The notes under the pieces are model-generated. The model was not told the DNA's origin. It made no database searches and was given only the letters and a program-made list of their open reading frames with translations. 64,000 bases of DNA from an aff. Roholtiella sp. LEGE 12411. Its GTDB lineage: Bacteria; Cyanobacteriota; Cyanobacteriia; Cyanobacteriales; Nostocaceae. This document shows positions 25,905-34,084 of this stretch, piece after piece (the first letter of the stretch is position 1; each line of letters opens with the position of its first letter). The stretch is taken from contig NZ_JADEXR010000007.1 in NCBI RefSeq assembly GCF_015206995.1, positions 1 to 64,000 of the forward strand. Direction: 5' to 3'. Position numbers and translations under genes: made by a program.

Positions 25905-26573
25905 GTGAGTGTTACCCGGAAATCTCCATCTAAAAAGCAACAGGCCCGAGAAATTTTAGCTCGCTTGCAGCGTCTTTATCCAGACGCTACTTGCTCTTTA
26001 AACTATTCAACGCCGGTGCAGCTGCTGGTAGCGACAATTCTCTCCGCTCAGTGTACTGATGAACGGGTAAATAAAGTGACACCAGCTTTATTTAGTCGGT
26101 TTCCCGATGCAGCCAGTTTGGCGATCGCTGATTTGGTAGAGTTAGAAAACTTGGTACGTTCGACAGGATTTTATCGCAATAAAGCCAAGAATATTCAAGC
26201 CGCCTGTCGGATGATTGTCACCGAGTTTAACTGTGTTGTTCCCAATCAAATGGAGCAATTGTTAAAGCTTCCAGGTGTAGCACGCAAAACAGCAAATGTC
26301 GTTTTGGCTCATGCTTATGGCATTAATGCCGGGGTGACAGTAGATACTCACGTTAAGCGTCTGAGCGATCGCTTGGGTTTAACTAAGCATACAGACCCCG
26401 TTCGGATTGAGCAAGATTTAATGGAGTTATTGCCGCAACCAGATTGGGAAAATTGGTCAATTTCCCTGATATATCATGGTCGTGCTATTTGTAAAGCCCG
26501 CTCTCCGGCTTGTGTTGCTTGTGAACTTGCCGATTTATGCCCTACTGCTAGTAAGTCAGTGGTGACAGGGTAG
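25905..26573 (+). CDS. nth: endonuclease III
   Basis: Bifunctional DNA glycosylase/AP lyase that removes oxidised pyrimidines. The 222-residue product starts at GTG. It has the helix-hairpin-helix LPGVARKTANVVLAHAYG with the catalytic Lys in ARKTAN, the catalytic Asp in VDTHVKRLSDRLGL, and the C-terminal [4Fe-4S] cluster pattern C-x6-C-x2-C-x5-C in CKARSPACVACELADLC. All key residues are present. It is followed by rpsN after about 75 bp. Confidence 0.96.
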   Translation: MSVTRKSPSKKQQAREILARLQRLYPDATCSLNYSTPVQLLVATILSAQCTDERVNKVTPALFSRFPDAASLAIADLVELENLVRSTGFYRNKAKNIQAACRMIVTEFNCVVPNQMEQLLKLPGVARKTANVVLAHAYGINAGVTVDTHVKRLSDRLGLTKHTDPVRIEQDLMELLPQPDWENWSISLIYHGRAICKARSPACVACELADLCPTASKSVVTG

Positions 26574-26650
26574 AGAACACAAGTATCCACTAGAATTGAT
26601 GGGGAGACTGTAGAATGGAAAATGCTGTCTTTAAATAAATTAGAAAATGT

Positions 26651-26953
26651 ATGGCGAAAAAGAGCATGATTGAGCGCGAGAAAAAACGCGCCAAGTTGGT
26701 AGAAAAGTATGCTGACAAGCGGGAAGCTCTGCTGGATGATTTCAAAAGTGCAGAATCTCCTTTAGATAAACTGGAAATTCACAGACAAATTCAACAGCTA
26801 CCCCGGAATAGTGCGCCCACCCGCCGCCGCAACCGTTGCTGGGTAACTGGTCGTTCTAGAGGTGTTTACCGCGATTTTGGGCTATCTCGGAATGTCCTGC
26901 GGGAATGGGCACATGAAGGTCTTTTGCCTGGAGTGGTTAAGTCTAGCTGGTAG
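26651..26953 (+). CDS. rpsN: 30S ribosomal protein S14
   Basis: Small-subunit protein of 100 residues, [20 protein letters not shown] to [15 protein letters not shown]. The conserved [20 protein letters not shown] segment is present. The zinc-binding Cys set of short S14 proteins is absent, so this is the standard long, zinc-independent form. It is isolated from the main ribosomal protein operon, as usual in cyanobacteria. Confidence 0.97.
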   Translation: MAKKSMIEREKKRAKLVEKYADKREALLDDFKSAESPLDKLEIHRQIQQLPRNSAPTRRRNRCWVTGRSRGVYRDFGLSRNVLREWAHEGLLPGVVKSSW

Positions 26954-26959
26954 TCAGCA

Positions 26960-27004
26960 GTCATTAGTCATTGGTCATTGGTAACTTGGCAACTGACTAA
27001 TGAC
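26960..27004. terminator. inverted repeat between convergent rpsN and hypothetical gene
   Basis: 11-bp stem GTCATTAGTCA / TGACTAATGAC, 6 nt after the rpsN stop and 20 nt before the end of the convergent gene. It is related to the repeat after serS. A shared bidirectional terminator is plausible. Confidence 0.5.
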
Positions 27005-27023
27005 AAAAGACAAAGGACAAAAA

Positions 27024-27353
27024 CTATTGACCACAACACTTATCAATTCCCAGACTTTCTAAGAGTAGATCGCTGACGGCGTTGGCGATCGCAAACTCTC
27101 CATAAAAGCTATTGGAAAAATCATACGACTGCATCTCTGTGACAATGGCAATTACCAGAGAACCAAGGTCATTTTCTCCTTCCATCCGTTGACGCACAAA
27201 AATCTGTGCGGCTCGTTGGGCAATATTTTGGTTTACGGCTTCGGGGATAAATTCTTTATCTAGCCACCGTTGTAAGCGTTCTCGTAACCATTCACCTTCG
27301 AGCAGCGGATTTTCTGGCGGTGGTAGGGTAATGGGTGGGATTGGTTGAGTCAT
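27024..27353 (-). CDS. conserved small protein, unknown function (109 aa)
   Basis: MTQPIPPITLPPPENPLLEG, then WLRERLQRWLDKEFIPEAVN. A Pro-rich start is followed by an all-helical body with VRQRMEGENDLGSLVIAIVTEM and a C-terminus with two adjacent Cys (GIDKCCGQ). The protein-like composition and the ATG just before a spacer support it as real. I cannot name a family. It is convergent with rpsN and divergent from aat. Confidence 0.7.
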   Translation of the reverse strand: MTQPIPPITLPPPENPLLEGEWLRERLQRWLDKEFIPEAVNQNIAQRAAQIFVRQRMEGENDLGSLVIAIVTEMQSYDFSNSFYGEFAIANAVSDLLLESLGIDKCCGQ

Positions 27354-27449
27354 GTTTTTAAACGCAAAGGAACGCTAAGGAAATCGCAGAGAAACGCAGA
27401 GAATGATTAAGTAGTATTAAATTGCGTTCCTCTGGTATTTTTTAGATTT

Positions 27450-28025
27450 ATGCAATATGATACTGCCGCTATTGTTGAGGGCTATGCACAAGGCTATTTT
27501 CTCATGGCTGATGAGCGCGATCGCCTGAGTTGGTATGGAAGTCGCGATCGCACTTTCATTCCTTTGGATGAACGGTTTCGCTACCCCAAGTCTTTGCAGC
27601 GTGTCCTCAATCAACAGCGGTTTACTGTGGCAATTAACCGTGACTTCCAAGCTGTGGTGGCTGGGTGTGCTAACCGCGAAACAACTTGGATTTCACCAGA
27701 ATTACAAGAGATTTATTGGTTACTTTACCAGACAGGATATGCTTATAGTTTTGAAACTTGGCAGGGTGACGAACTCGCTGGGGGAATTTTAGGGATTGTC
27801 ATTGGCGGTGCTTTTATTGGCGAATCGATGTTTTACCGCATTCGCGAAGGTTCCAAGGTAGCGATGGTGAAGTTAGTGGAAAGATTGCGCCAGAGGCAAT
27901 TTGTATTTTTTGATGCCCAAATGATGAATCCCCATTTAGAAAGATTTGGCGCTTATCGGGTTAAGGATGAAGAATATCAAGCTCTACTTAACAAAGCATT
28001 GCAGCGTCAATGTTCTTTAATATAG
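27450..28025 (+). CDS. aat: leucyl/phenylalanyl-tRNA-protein transferase
   Basis: N-end rule enzyme that adds Leu or Phe from aminoacyl-tRNA to proteins starting with Arg or Lys, marking them for ClpS/ClpAP. The 191-residue product begins [20 protein letters not shown] and has the family stretches SYSFE-like ([19 protein letters not shown]), [20 protein letters not shown] and [19 protein letters not shown]. It is slightly short at the N-terminus compared with the E. coli enzyme, as usual in cyanobacteria. Confidence 0.94.
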   Translation: MQYDTAAIVEGYAQGYFLMADERDRLSWYGSRDRTFIPLDERFRYPKSLQRVLNQQRFTVAINRDFQAVVAGCANRETTWISPELQEIYWLLYQTGYAYSFETWQGDELAGGILGIVIGGAFIGESMFYRIREGSKVAMVKLVERLRQRQFVFFDAQMMNPHLERFGAYRVKDEEYQALLNKALQRQCSLI

Positions 28026-28223
28026 GCGATGTCTGTCTTGAAAAGTTTGGATCGCCGCAAGCCAGTCCTCCAACTTTTCGCTACGACAGGCTACGCCTAC
28101 GCAGCCTTTGAATTAGCAAAGGAAATATTGACTGCTTATGCAATATGATCCTGCTCATTGTGTCAAAGATTAACCAAGATCTAAATCCTCGTGAGAAAAT
28201 AGGTAGAGAAGCAGACAAATCCA

Positions 28224-28448
28224 ATGCCCAGGAAAATTCGGGAGTTTAAAGCCCAGATTACGCGTGAAGGGTTTGTTTATCTGCCCAAGCGCGGCAAAGG
28301 TAGCCATGAGCGTTGGCGGCATTCTTTGCTTAGAAAAACATTGACAATTCCTGGCAAGGATGGGGATGATGTGCCACTCTACCTAGAAAAGCAGTTAGAA
28401 AAGTTATTAACTGAATTGGAAGAGTTAAGGGAGGACGAGGTTCTATGA
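28224..28448 (+). CDS. hicA: HicA-like toxin
   Basis: A 74-residue HicA-type mRNA interferase. It reads MPRKIREFKAQITREGFVYL, then KRGKGSHERWRH with the conserved Gly-Ser-His catalytic motif, then LTIPGKDGDDVP, fitting the double-stranded RNA-binding-like HicA fold. The stop overlaps the next gene by 4 nt. It is slightly longer at the C-terminus than classical HicA (acidic ELEELREDEVL). With HicB it forms a type II toxin-antitoxin pair. Confidence 0.85.
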   Translation: MPRKIREFKAQITREGFVYLPKRGKGSHERWRHSLLRKTLTIPGKDGDDVPLYLEKQLEKLLTELEELREDEVL

Positions 28449-28663
28449 GCCGATACAGTATGGTTGTTCAGTGGTCTAATGAAGATCAGCTTTTCCTAGT
28501 CACGATTCCAGAGTTTGCTGATCGCGTTGTTATGCCTTGCACTCACGGCAGAACTCGTGAGGAAGCTATTCGTAATGGCGAAGAAGTAATTGAAATGTAC
28601 TTGGAAGCTTGGCAAGTAGAAGGTGAATCTATCCCTGAACCCAGCACACTGCAAATTGCTTGA
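28445..28663 (+). CDS. hicB: HicB-like antitoxin
   Basis: A 72-residue protein with the HicB partial RNase H fold: YSMVVQWSNEDQLFLVTIPE, then a small loop and GRTREEAIRNGEEVIEMYLE. No DNA-binding tail (HTH or RHH) follows, so it is a minimal HicB. It overlaps hicA by 4 nt. It should neutralise the HicA toxin by direct binding. Confidence 0.85.
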   Translation: MSRYSMVVQWSNEDQLFLVTIPEFADRVVMPCTHGRTREEAIRNGEEVIEMYLEAWQVEGESIPEPSTLQIA

Positions 28664-28784
28664 TTAGCATTCTTAAACCCTTTGTCAAAACCAACTCTAC
28701 TTCCATGCTGTTCTTTGGGATAGATGTGTAGGAGCACGCACCTTACATATACTGGGTTAAGCACTCATCTGGGAGTTAAACCGT

Positions 28785-29009
28785 ATGTCAGACTTACTTG
28801 GAAGAATTACAGTTAATCCCAAACAGTGCGGTGGTCGTCCCTGTATCCGGGGTATGAGAATTCGGGTATCAGATGTACTCGACTTATTTGCAGCTGGACT
28901 TAGTGCCGAACAAATCCTAGAAGAAATGCCCGATCTGGAAGCGGATGATCTTAAAGCAGCACTTATGTACGCTTCACGTAAGCTCAATCATCCGATTTTG
29001 GTTGCATGA
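28785..29009 (+). CDS. DUF433 family antitoxin
   Basis: A 74-residue protein of the DUF433 (VapB45-like) group: GRITVNPKQCGGRPCIRGMR, then VSDVLDLFAAGLSAEQILEE and DLEADDLKAALMYA. The GRPCIRG motif and the short helix-turn-helix are characteristic. The stop overlaps the next gene by 4 nt. It is paired with a PIN-like toxin, and likely both represses the operon and blocks the toxin. Confidence 0.88.
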   Translation: MSDLLGRITVNPKQCGGRPCIRGMRIRVSDVLDLFAAGLSAEQILEEMPDLEADDLKAALMYASRKLNHPILVA

Positions 29010-29344
29010 CGATCTGGGTAGATGCACATCTATCACCTGCAATTGCTACTTGGATCACCATCACATTCGGTATAACGGCATTATCTTTACGTGATGTTGG
29101 GCTGAGAGATGCCGAAGATCTAGAGATTTTCGAGGCTGCGAGAGCTAGAGGAGTCATCTTCATGACCAAAGACAGTGATTTTGCTGACTTAGTTGATCGT
29201 TTTGGAGTACCGCCACAAGTTATCTGGTTGACGTGTGGCAATACGTCAAATGACCGATTGAAAGAGATTTTGAGTTCAACATTGCTAGAAGCACTAGAGT
29301 TTTTGCGAGCAGGCGAAGCGTTAGTCGAAATCAGCGGAGATTAG
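29006..29344 (+). CDS. DUF5615 PIN-like toxin
   Basis: A 112-residue protein of the DUF5615 (Mut7-C/PIN-like) type: MTIWVDAHLSPAIATWI with an early Asp, RDVGLRDAEDLEIFEAAR, and GVIFMTKDSDFADLVDRFG with the acidic cluster typical of PIN nucleases. It is partner of the DUF433 gene, with a 4-nt overlap. Predicted metal-dependent ribonuclease; the usual acidic residues (D7, and D in TKDSDF) are present, so it looks intact. Confidence 0.87.
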   Translation: MTIWVDAHLSPAIATWITITFGITALSLRDVGLRDAEDLEIFEAARARGVIFMTKDSDFADLVDRFGVPPQVIWLTCGNTSNDRLKEILSSTLLEALEFLRAGEALVEISGD

Positions 29345-29364
29345 CAGCGCAAGCTAACCAATTT

Positions 29365-30222
29365 TTACACCCTTTCTTCAGTAACTAATGTCAGGCTTAC
29401 CCATTCGCCTTTGTCGTTGTAGCTGCGAATCATCCGCTGGCGTCGGTTTGGCTGGATTAACCAACCCACTTCCAAGAATAAAGGTTGACGTAGTTGCACC
29501 TTGAGAGGAGAAGTTGCAGAAGCGCCATCAGGTAACAGCAATACTTGTACTTGCTTTTGCGGATCTTGATCAAAGAGGATGAGCGAATCTTTGATGGTAG
29601 CAGTTGAGGTAATTGTGCGTAGACGCGTTCGCGCAGCGTCTCGAAGAGAAGCGGCTTGCCGTGAGACATCGCCAAAAGAGGTACTTTGAATTAATCGCCC
29701 AACCTCATCAAGTTGTAATTGCACAGTTGTAGAGTAAGTATCAGGCGATCGCCAATCTGGATATATTGTTACTGCTTTACCTTGCCATTCTCCCAACAAG
29801 TCATCCAGCTGTAAAGGTGGACGTTCTGTTACTGGGGTTCCAGCTAAATATTCTCGAATTAGGGTTAGTCCATTTAGATGACCGTTTTTATCAAACAGTT
29901 GCACTAAACGTAAGCGGCGATTTTCATGAATCAAAGCCAGTTCGGCCCCGAATTCCGAAAATGCGCCTAGCTGAATTAAACCTTCAGAAAATGCCCCATT
30001 TTCAAAAAACAAGATACTTCGCCCCAGAGAACTATACTCTAAAACCAAATCATCTCGTCCCGAACGACACAGAGTGAGGCGTACTGTCTGGTTATTGTTC
30101 AAACCTTCTAAAGATAGACGGCTAGGAACATCTTTCAAAAGAGTACCTTCGGGAGAAAAATTAGTGAATGAACCTTCCCATACACCGAGATTTTGCAGAA
30201 AACATTCCCATTGTGATTTCAT
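29365..30222 (-). CDS. DUF3598 family protein
   Basis: A cyanobacterial DUF3598 protein, calycin-like, function unknown. The start chosen is ATG at 30220-30222 (MKSQWECFLQNLGVWEGSFT). The open frame continues 34 residues upstream, but that part is translated heptamer repeat (WGIGHGAWDMGHG) and is not protein-like. Family-like segments include LGVWEGSFTNFSPEGTLLKD and DDLLGEWQGKAVTIYPDWRS. An in-frame insertion (QAASLRDAARTRLRTI) at 29621-29656 comes from a dispersed DNA repeat. It ends close to ftsX sequences upstream, separated by repeats. Confidence 0.8.
   Translation of the reverse strand: MKSQWECFLQNLGVWEGSFTNFSPEGTLLKDVPSRLSLEGLNNNQTVRLTLCRSGRDDLVLEYSSLGRSILFFENGAFSEGLIQLGAFSEFGAELALIHENRRLRLVQLFDKNGHLNGLTLIREYLAGTPVTERPPLQLDDLLGEWQGKAVTIYPDWRSPDTYSTTVQLQLDEVGRLIQSTSFGDVSRQAASLRDAARTRLRTITSTATIKDSLILFDQDPQKQVQVLLLPDGASATSPLKVQLRQPLFLEVGWLIQPNRRQRMIRSYNDKGEWVSLTLVTEERV
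29621..29656. repeat. interspersed repeat inserted in DUF3598 gene
   Basis: AGACGCGTTCGCGCAGCGTC followed by TCGAAGAGAAG is a copy of the dispersed repeat also found at 71, 12041, 15731 and 31351. Here it is translated in frame as part of the DUF3598 protein. Confidence 0.65.
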
Positions 30223-30237
30223 GGCGATTTTGTCCTT

Positions 30238-30295
30238 TGTCATTTCCCCATGCCCCATGTCCCATGCCCCATGCCCAATCCCCCATACCCAATAA
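30238..30295. repeat. CCCCATG/CCCAATC heptamer tandem
   Basis: A run of seven-base units (CCCCATG, TCCCATG, CCCCATG, CCCAATC, CCCCATA) separates ftsX from the DUF3598 gene. It creates the spurious N-terminal extension of the latter. Confidence 0.75.
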
Positions 30296-31198
30296 CTAAC
30301 CTTTAGCAAAACGCTGGACAGCAAATAAGCTCCCCATTAATCCTACCGTTGCACCGAAACTTAAAAGAATTAGAGGCAGTAGTAAAGTTTGTACCGCAGT
30401 AAGTTGCACCCCGTTGGAAATAACTTGGATAAACTCAGGTTGGTTGGCTAGCAACTTGCCAAAAAATTGTTGAATCACAGAAATGAAACTCCAAGCGATC
30501 GCACCACCAACTAAGCCAAAAGCAATTCCTTGTAAAATAAATGGCAGGTAAATCCAAACGGAAGTTGCTCCCACCAGTTGCATAATTTCAATTTCCCGGC
30601 GTCGTGCCATGACGATCAGGCGTATTGTGGTGGTAGTAACTGCGATCGCTGTTAAGGTCAAGATGATCGTAATTGTCAAAGTAATCTTGTTCAGACCTTG
30701 ATGCAACTGGGCAATGCGTTTGACTGCTTCATCTACATACTGCACTGTATCAACGCCATGCAACTTGGCCAAGTGCGTCGCTAAAGTTGGTACAACTTGA
30801 GAATTACGCGCTTTCACCTTCATCTCATCAACCAAAGGATTCTCCTCTAACTGCTGGGTAGCACCTTCAATATCCGAAATGCCCATTTCTTTGACTAATT
30901 TAGTCCAAGCTTGCTCTTTGGTAATAGTTTGCATCGCCGCTACCTCTGGCATTTTTGCCACCAGTGGTTCAATAGTTTGTGCCCGCATACCCGGCTCAAG
31001 ATAAACTGATACTTCCACCTGGCTACCGAACTGGTAGAGGAGTTTTTCTACTTGCCAAGAGGTTTGCAGACTCAAGCCAAATAAAAATAGCAACACTGTA
31101 ACAGTACTTACAGCTGCCCAATTCATCCACCCTCCCCGCAGTAAACCGAGGACAGTTTCTTTAAGCAAGTAGTCAAGTTTCGTGAGCAATTTAAACAC
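30296..31198 (-). CDS. ftsX: cell division protein FtsX
   Basis: A permease-like 300-residue protein that with FtsE regulates peptidoglycan hydrolases at the septum. Topology: a first membrane segment at about 28-48 (WMNWAAVSTVTVLLFLFGLS), then an extracytoplasmic domain with QVEVSVYLEPG, EEN PLVDEMKVK and VDTVQYVDEAV. Three C-terminal segments follow at about 178-205, 225-250 and 270-295. A cytoplasmic RRREIEIMQLVGAT motif, typical of FtsX, lies between the second and third. ftsE is not adjacent. Confidence 0.93.
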   Translation of the reverse strand: MFKLLTKLDYLLKETVLGLLRGGWMNWAAVSTVTVLLFLFGLSLQTSWQVEKLLYQFGSQVEVSVYLEPGMRAQTIEPLVAKMPEVAAMQTITKEQAWTKLVKEMGISDIEGATQQLEENPLVDEMKVKARNSQVVPTLATHLAKLHGVDTVQYVDEAVKRIAQLHQGLNKITLTITIILTLTAIAVTTTTIRLIVMARRREIEIMQLVGATSVWIYLPFILQGIAFGLVGGAIAWSFISVIQQFFGKLLANQPEFIQVISNGVQLTAVQTLLLPLILLSFGATVGLMGSLFAVQRFAKG

Positions 31199-31267
31199 GT
31201 ATCACCCCCAAATTTGAACTTAACGCCAAGGCGCTAAGTTTAGCTTTTGCGTCTTGGCGTAGATAAT

Positions 31268-31476
31268 AGGACTTACGCAACTGGCACACAAGGCTTCTGG
31301 TATAAGAGTCAAGGGTCAAGGGGAGCCACTGCGCCCTTGCGGCTCTGCCGACTTGTTCGCGCAGCGTCTCCGAATAGGAGAAGCAAGTGGCGTTCAAGGG
31401 TCAAGGTTTTTTGGACTTTTGACCTTTGACTCTGGACAACCTCTGGCGTTAAAAATATGACACTTGCGTAAGTCCT
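31268..31476. mobile_element. MITE-like element, TIR AGGACTTACGCAA, copy 1
   Basis: Terminal inverted repeats AGGACTTACGCAA (31268-31280) and TTGCGTAAGTCCT (31464-31476) are a perfect 13-bp match. Near the ends are CTGGCAC and GACAC sub-terminal blocks. The interior (209 bp in total) is non-coding and includes AAGGGTCAAGG repeats. A second element with the same ends lies at 60603-60724. Confidence 0.7.
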
Positions 31477-31607
31477 GGATAACACTACTATTTATACTCG
31501 ATGGTGCAAATACCAATACATCAGCTTTTATGCGTTTCTAGTTCCTTCTTTAAATTGAAAATAATTATTTCTGTTTCATCTGTTCCCTATCTCCTGTCAC
31601 CTATAGG

Positions 31608-31731
31608 ATTCCTATTTGATTTTTGAAAGAACTGCGTACAACTCTAACTCCCTTTTTTCCCACTTCCCATTCCCTATCCCCTATCCCCCATTCGGTGTCT
31701 CTACAAGTCAGTTCACGAATCAAATCGGATT
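31608..31731. mobile_element. MITE-like element with ATTTGATT/AATCAAAT ends, copy 1
   Basis: Ends ATTCCTATTTGATT (31608-31621) and AATCAAATCGGATT (31718-31731) are imperfect inverted repeats. The inner block TTTTGAAAGAA and the TCAGTTCACG just before the right end recur in the element at 56961-57060. A left-end half copy lies near 56252-56300. Confidence 0.5.
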
Positions 31732-31800
31732 ACCTGGGGTCTGGCTGAGATTGATAGAATTAGAGTAATAGGAATTTTCACAATCTAGCCATCGAGACTC

Positions 31801-32364
31801 ATGCCCTCTGAAATTGCTGTAGAGAAAAAAAAGTTAAAAAGTCCGCCTTTGGAGCTACATTATTTAGGCGATCGCGTGCTACGTCAAGCTGCTAAGCGGA
31901 TTCCTAAAGTGGATGACGAACTCCGCCAACTAGTGCGTGAAATGCTGCAAACTATGTACAGCAAAGATGGCATTGGTTTGGCTGCACCCCAAGTGGGAAT
32001 TCATAAACAACTAATTGTCATCGACCTTGAACCAGATAACGCAGTTAACCAGCCCTTGGTACTAATTAACCCCACAATTAAACAAGTTAGCCGTGACATC
32101 TGCGTTGCTCAAGAAGGGTGTTTGAGCATTCCCAATGTTTACCTGGATGTGAAACGCCCCGAAGTCGTGGAAATTGCTTATAAAGACGAGTATGGTCGTC
32201 CGCGGACATTGAAGGCGAATGACCTACTTGGCCGCTGCATTCAACATGAGATGGATCACCTCAACGGGGTAGTATTTGTAGACCGTGTGGAAAACTCCTT
32301 GACTTTGGCACAGGAGTTATCGAAGAATGGCTTCTCGTATCAAGCGGTGAAACCAGTAGCATAG
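31801..32364 (+). CDS. def: peptide deformylase
   Basis: Removes the formyl group from the N-terminal Met of new proteins. The 187-residue product has all three motifs: GIGLAAPQVG, EGCLSIP with the metal-binding Cys, and QHEMDHLNG with the HExxH metal ligands. A short Lys-rich N-terminal extension precedes LELHYLGDRVLRQAAK. The next small gene starts 12 nt after the stop and may be cotranscribed. Confidence 0.96.
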   Translation: MPSEIAVEKKKLKSPPLELHYLGDRVLRQAAKRIPKVDDELRQLVREMLQTMYSKDGIGLAAPQVGIHKQLIVIDLEPDNAVNQPLVLINPTIKQVSRDICVAQEGCLSIPNVYLDVKRPEVVEIAYKDEYGRPRTLKANDLLGRCIQHEMDHLNGVVFVDRVENSLTLAQELSKNGFSYQAVKPVA

Positions 32365-32376
32365 GGTAATTTAGTC

Positions 32377-32580
32377 GTGTATTTAACTCCAAAAAGCGGT
32401 TTATTTCTAGGTGGTTCTTGCATAACAGCGATCGCAGCCGTAGGTTCCATCTTTGAACTCAGTTACGGACAACCAGATTTGGGTGTCCAAGTCACTGCGA
32501 TTATCCTGGGATTGAGCATTCCACTCACAGGATTATTTTTCTTTGCCGCAGTGAGGGACGCAAGGGCTAACATTAAGTAA
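32377..32580 (+). CDS. small two-helix membrane protein (67 aa)
   Basis: Starts at GTG, MYLTPKSGLFLGGSCITAIA. Two hydrophobic segments at about 9-28 and 38-58 (VQVTAIILGLSIPLTGLFFF) are joined by a short polar loop, and the tail is basic (RDARANIK). It lies 12 nt after def and before a strong terminator, so it is probably in the def transcript. No function is known to me. Confidence 0.72.
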   Translation: MYLTPKSGLFLGGSCITAIAAVGSIFELSYGQPDLGVQVTAIILGLSIPLTGLFFFAAVRDARANIK

Positions 32581-32595
32581 GCATCAGGTACATAA

Positions 32596-32645
32596 AAAAG
32601 GTAAAGGGATGAATCAAGAATACAAAATTCATCCTTTTACCTTTT
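32596..32645. terminator. strong bidirectional terminator
   Basis: A 19-bp stem (AAAAGGTAAAGGGATGAAT with its complement at 32627-32645, one G-U pair) with an A-rich upstream arm and T-rich downstream arm. It separates the def transcript from the convergent glycosyltransferase gene. Confidence 0.8.
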
Positions 32646-32735
32646 ATTTTTGGTTTTCATCTTCCACTGCCTCTAGAGTTTTCAACAAAAGTACCCTGAA
32701 GTCGCGGCTAGAAAAACCTAACCCGCGAAGACGGA

Positions 32736-33980
32736 CTATTTCACGTCGGTCACTCGCCAGCTTAATTTCAAATTAACCCAGAAATTCCAAATAGTAGCAA
32801 CTGCGATCGCAATGAAGTTAGCTATGTAGCGGTTAGGAATCAGGAAATTGAATATTAAATTCAACACCAGTACATTCAACACAAGTCCAGCAAGGCAAAC
32901 GATGTTGAATTTGAAAAAGCGCTTCAGGCGATGACGCCATTCCTGCTGGTTTATGCTGACATCAGCAAAAGTCCAGGCGTCATTCCACAAGAAATTATTG
33001 CAAATCGCAATTTCACCAGCAATAATTTTACTGCGTGTCAAGGGCCAGGCTAGGGTTGTTGGATCACTAAGCAAGTAAAGTACTGTCATATCTACAAATA
33101 CTCCACTTAGTCCCACTAAACCAAAACGGAGGAACCGACCAATGGGAAAATTGGTTTTTCGACTCAATTTTCCTAGTCGTCCTGTAGAAATCCGCAACCG
33201 CAATAAGTGGTGTATGTAATCTATATATTGCTTCCATGTCACTTTGCTTTCACCCTCTTTGCGCTCGCAAAAAACATAACCTACCTCGGCAATTTCGCCT
33301 ACTCTTCCTCGCCCAATTACCTCAAGGAGAATTTTATATCCTACTGGATTAAGTGTTATGGCTGCGATCGCATTCCGACGCACCATAAAATAACCACTCA
33401 TGGGATCAGAAACTCTGCCCAGCACACCTGGTAAAATAGTCAATCCCAACACCTGTGCGCCACGGGATAAAAAACGCCTAACAACACTCCAACTACTTAC
33501 ACCACCTCCTTCTACATGACGACTGGCTACTGCCAAATCTGCTCCCTGTTCAATTGCACTGAACAGTTGCGTCAAAACTTCTGGTGGATGCTGCAAATCC
33601 CCATCAATTACCCCTAGCACACGCCCTCTAGCTACTTGCCACCCACGAATCACCGCAGAGGATAGCCCCCGCTCGTGCTGGCGTCGCATCACCTGTAACT
33701 GCGGGTATATTTCCATCAAAGATTGCGCTACTTCCCAAGTGCGGTCTGGGCTATCATCATCTACTACAATCAATTCGTAGTTTCCTGGGATAGCTTCATC
33801 CAGCAACTGGCTCAATACGCTGACAACATTCTTAATATTGTCTCGCTCTTTATACGTGGGAATTACTAGAGAAAGATGGATAGATTTGCTACCTACACCC
33901 ATGCTAATAGGAGTAAGTTCAGAAATCTGCAAAGGCCCAGATGGTATTGGTAACAATGAAGTAAGTTGGTTGTTACTCAT
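32736..33980 (-). CDS. GT2 glycosyltransferase fused to GtrA-like membrane domain
   Basis: A 414-residue polyprenyl-phosphate sugar transferase of the dolichol-phosphate mannose synthase type. The GT2 domain at about 35-260 has LVIPTYKERDNIKNVV, VVDDDSPDRTWE (nucleotide and metal binding) and VIDGDLQHPPE (DxD). The C-terminal GtrA domain at about 285-405 has four membrane segments, starting LRFGLVGLSGVFVDMTVLYL. It probably makes a lipid-linked sugar at the membrane. It follows, on the same strand, a DUF2079 membrane protein gene, and the two could act in the same glycosylation pathway. Confidence 0.9.
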   Translation of the reverse strand: MSNNQLTSLLPIPSGPLQISELTPISMGVGSKSIHLSLVIPTYKERDNIKNVVSVLSQLLDEAIPGNYELIVVDDDSPDRTWEVAQSLMEIYPQLQVMRRQHERGLSSAVIRGWQVARGRVLGVIDGDLQHPPEVLTQLFSAIEQGADLAVASRHVEGGGVSSWSVVRRFLSRGAQVLGLTILPGVLGRVSDPMSGYFMVRRNAIAAITLNPVGYKILLEVIGRGRVGEIAEVGYVFCERKEGESKVTWKQYIDYIHHLLRLRISTGRLGKLSRKTNFPIGRFLRFGLVGLSGVFVDMTVLYLLSDPTTLAWPLTRSKIIAGEIAICNNFLWNDAWTFADVSINQQEWRHRLKRFFKFNIVCLAGLVLNVLVLNLIFNFLIPNRYIANFIAIAVATIWNFWVNLKLSWRVTDVK

Positions 33981-34084
33981 AAAGCATAATCAAAGTTGTA
34001 AAAGAGTAGTTTTCCGTCAATATTGCGTTAATAGTTTTAGAAATTATAGATGTTTTTACTCAAATTAAAGACTTGGTTTTATTT

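Larger units (their letters stand above)
31199..31800. other. repeat-rich spacer between ftsX and def
   Basis: 602 bp without a gene, made mostly of repeats. It holds a MITE-like element at 31268-31476, inside which lies an interspersed repeat copy (31351-31386), and a second inverted-repeat element at 31608-31731. The last 60 bp are probably the def promoter. Confidence 0.6.
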
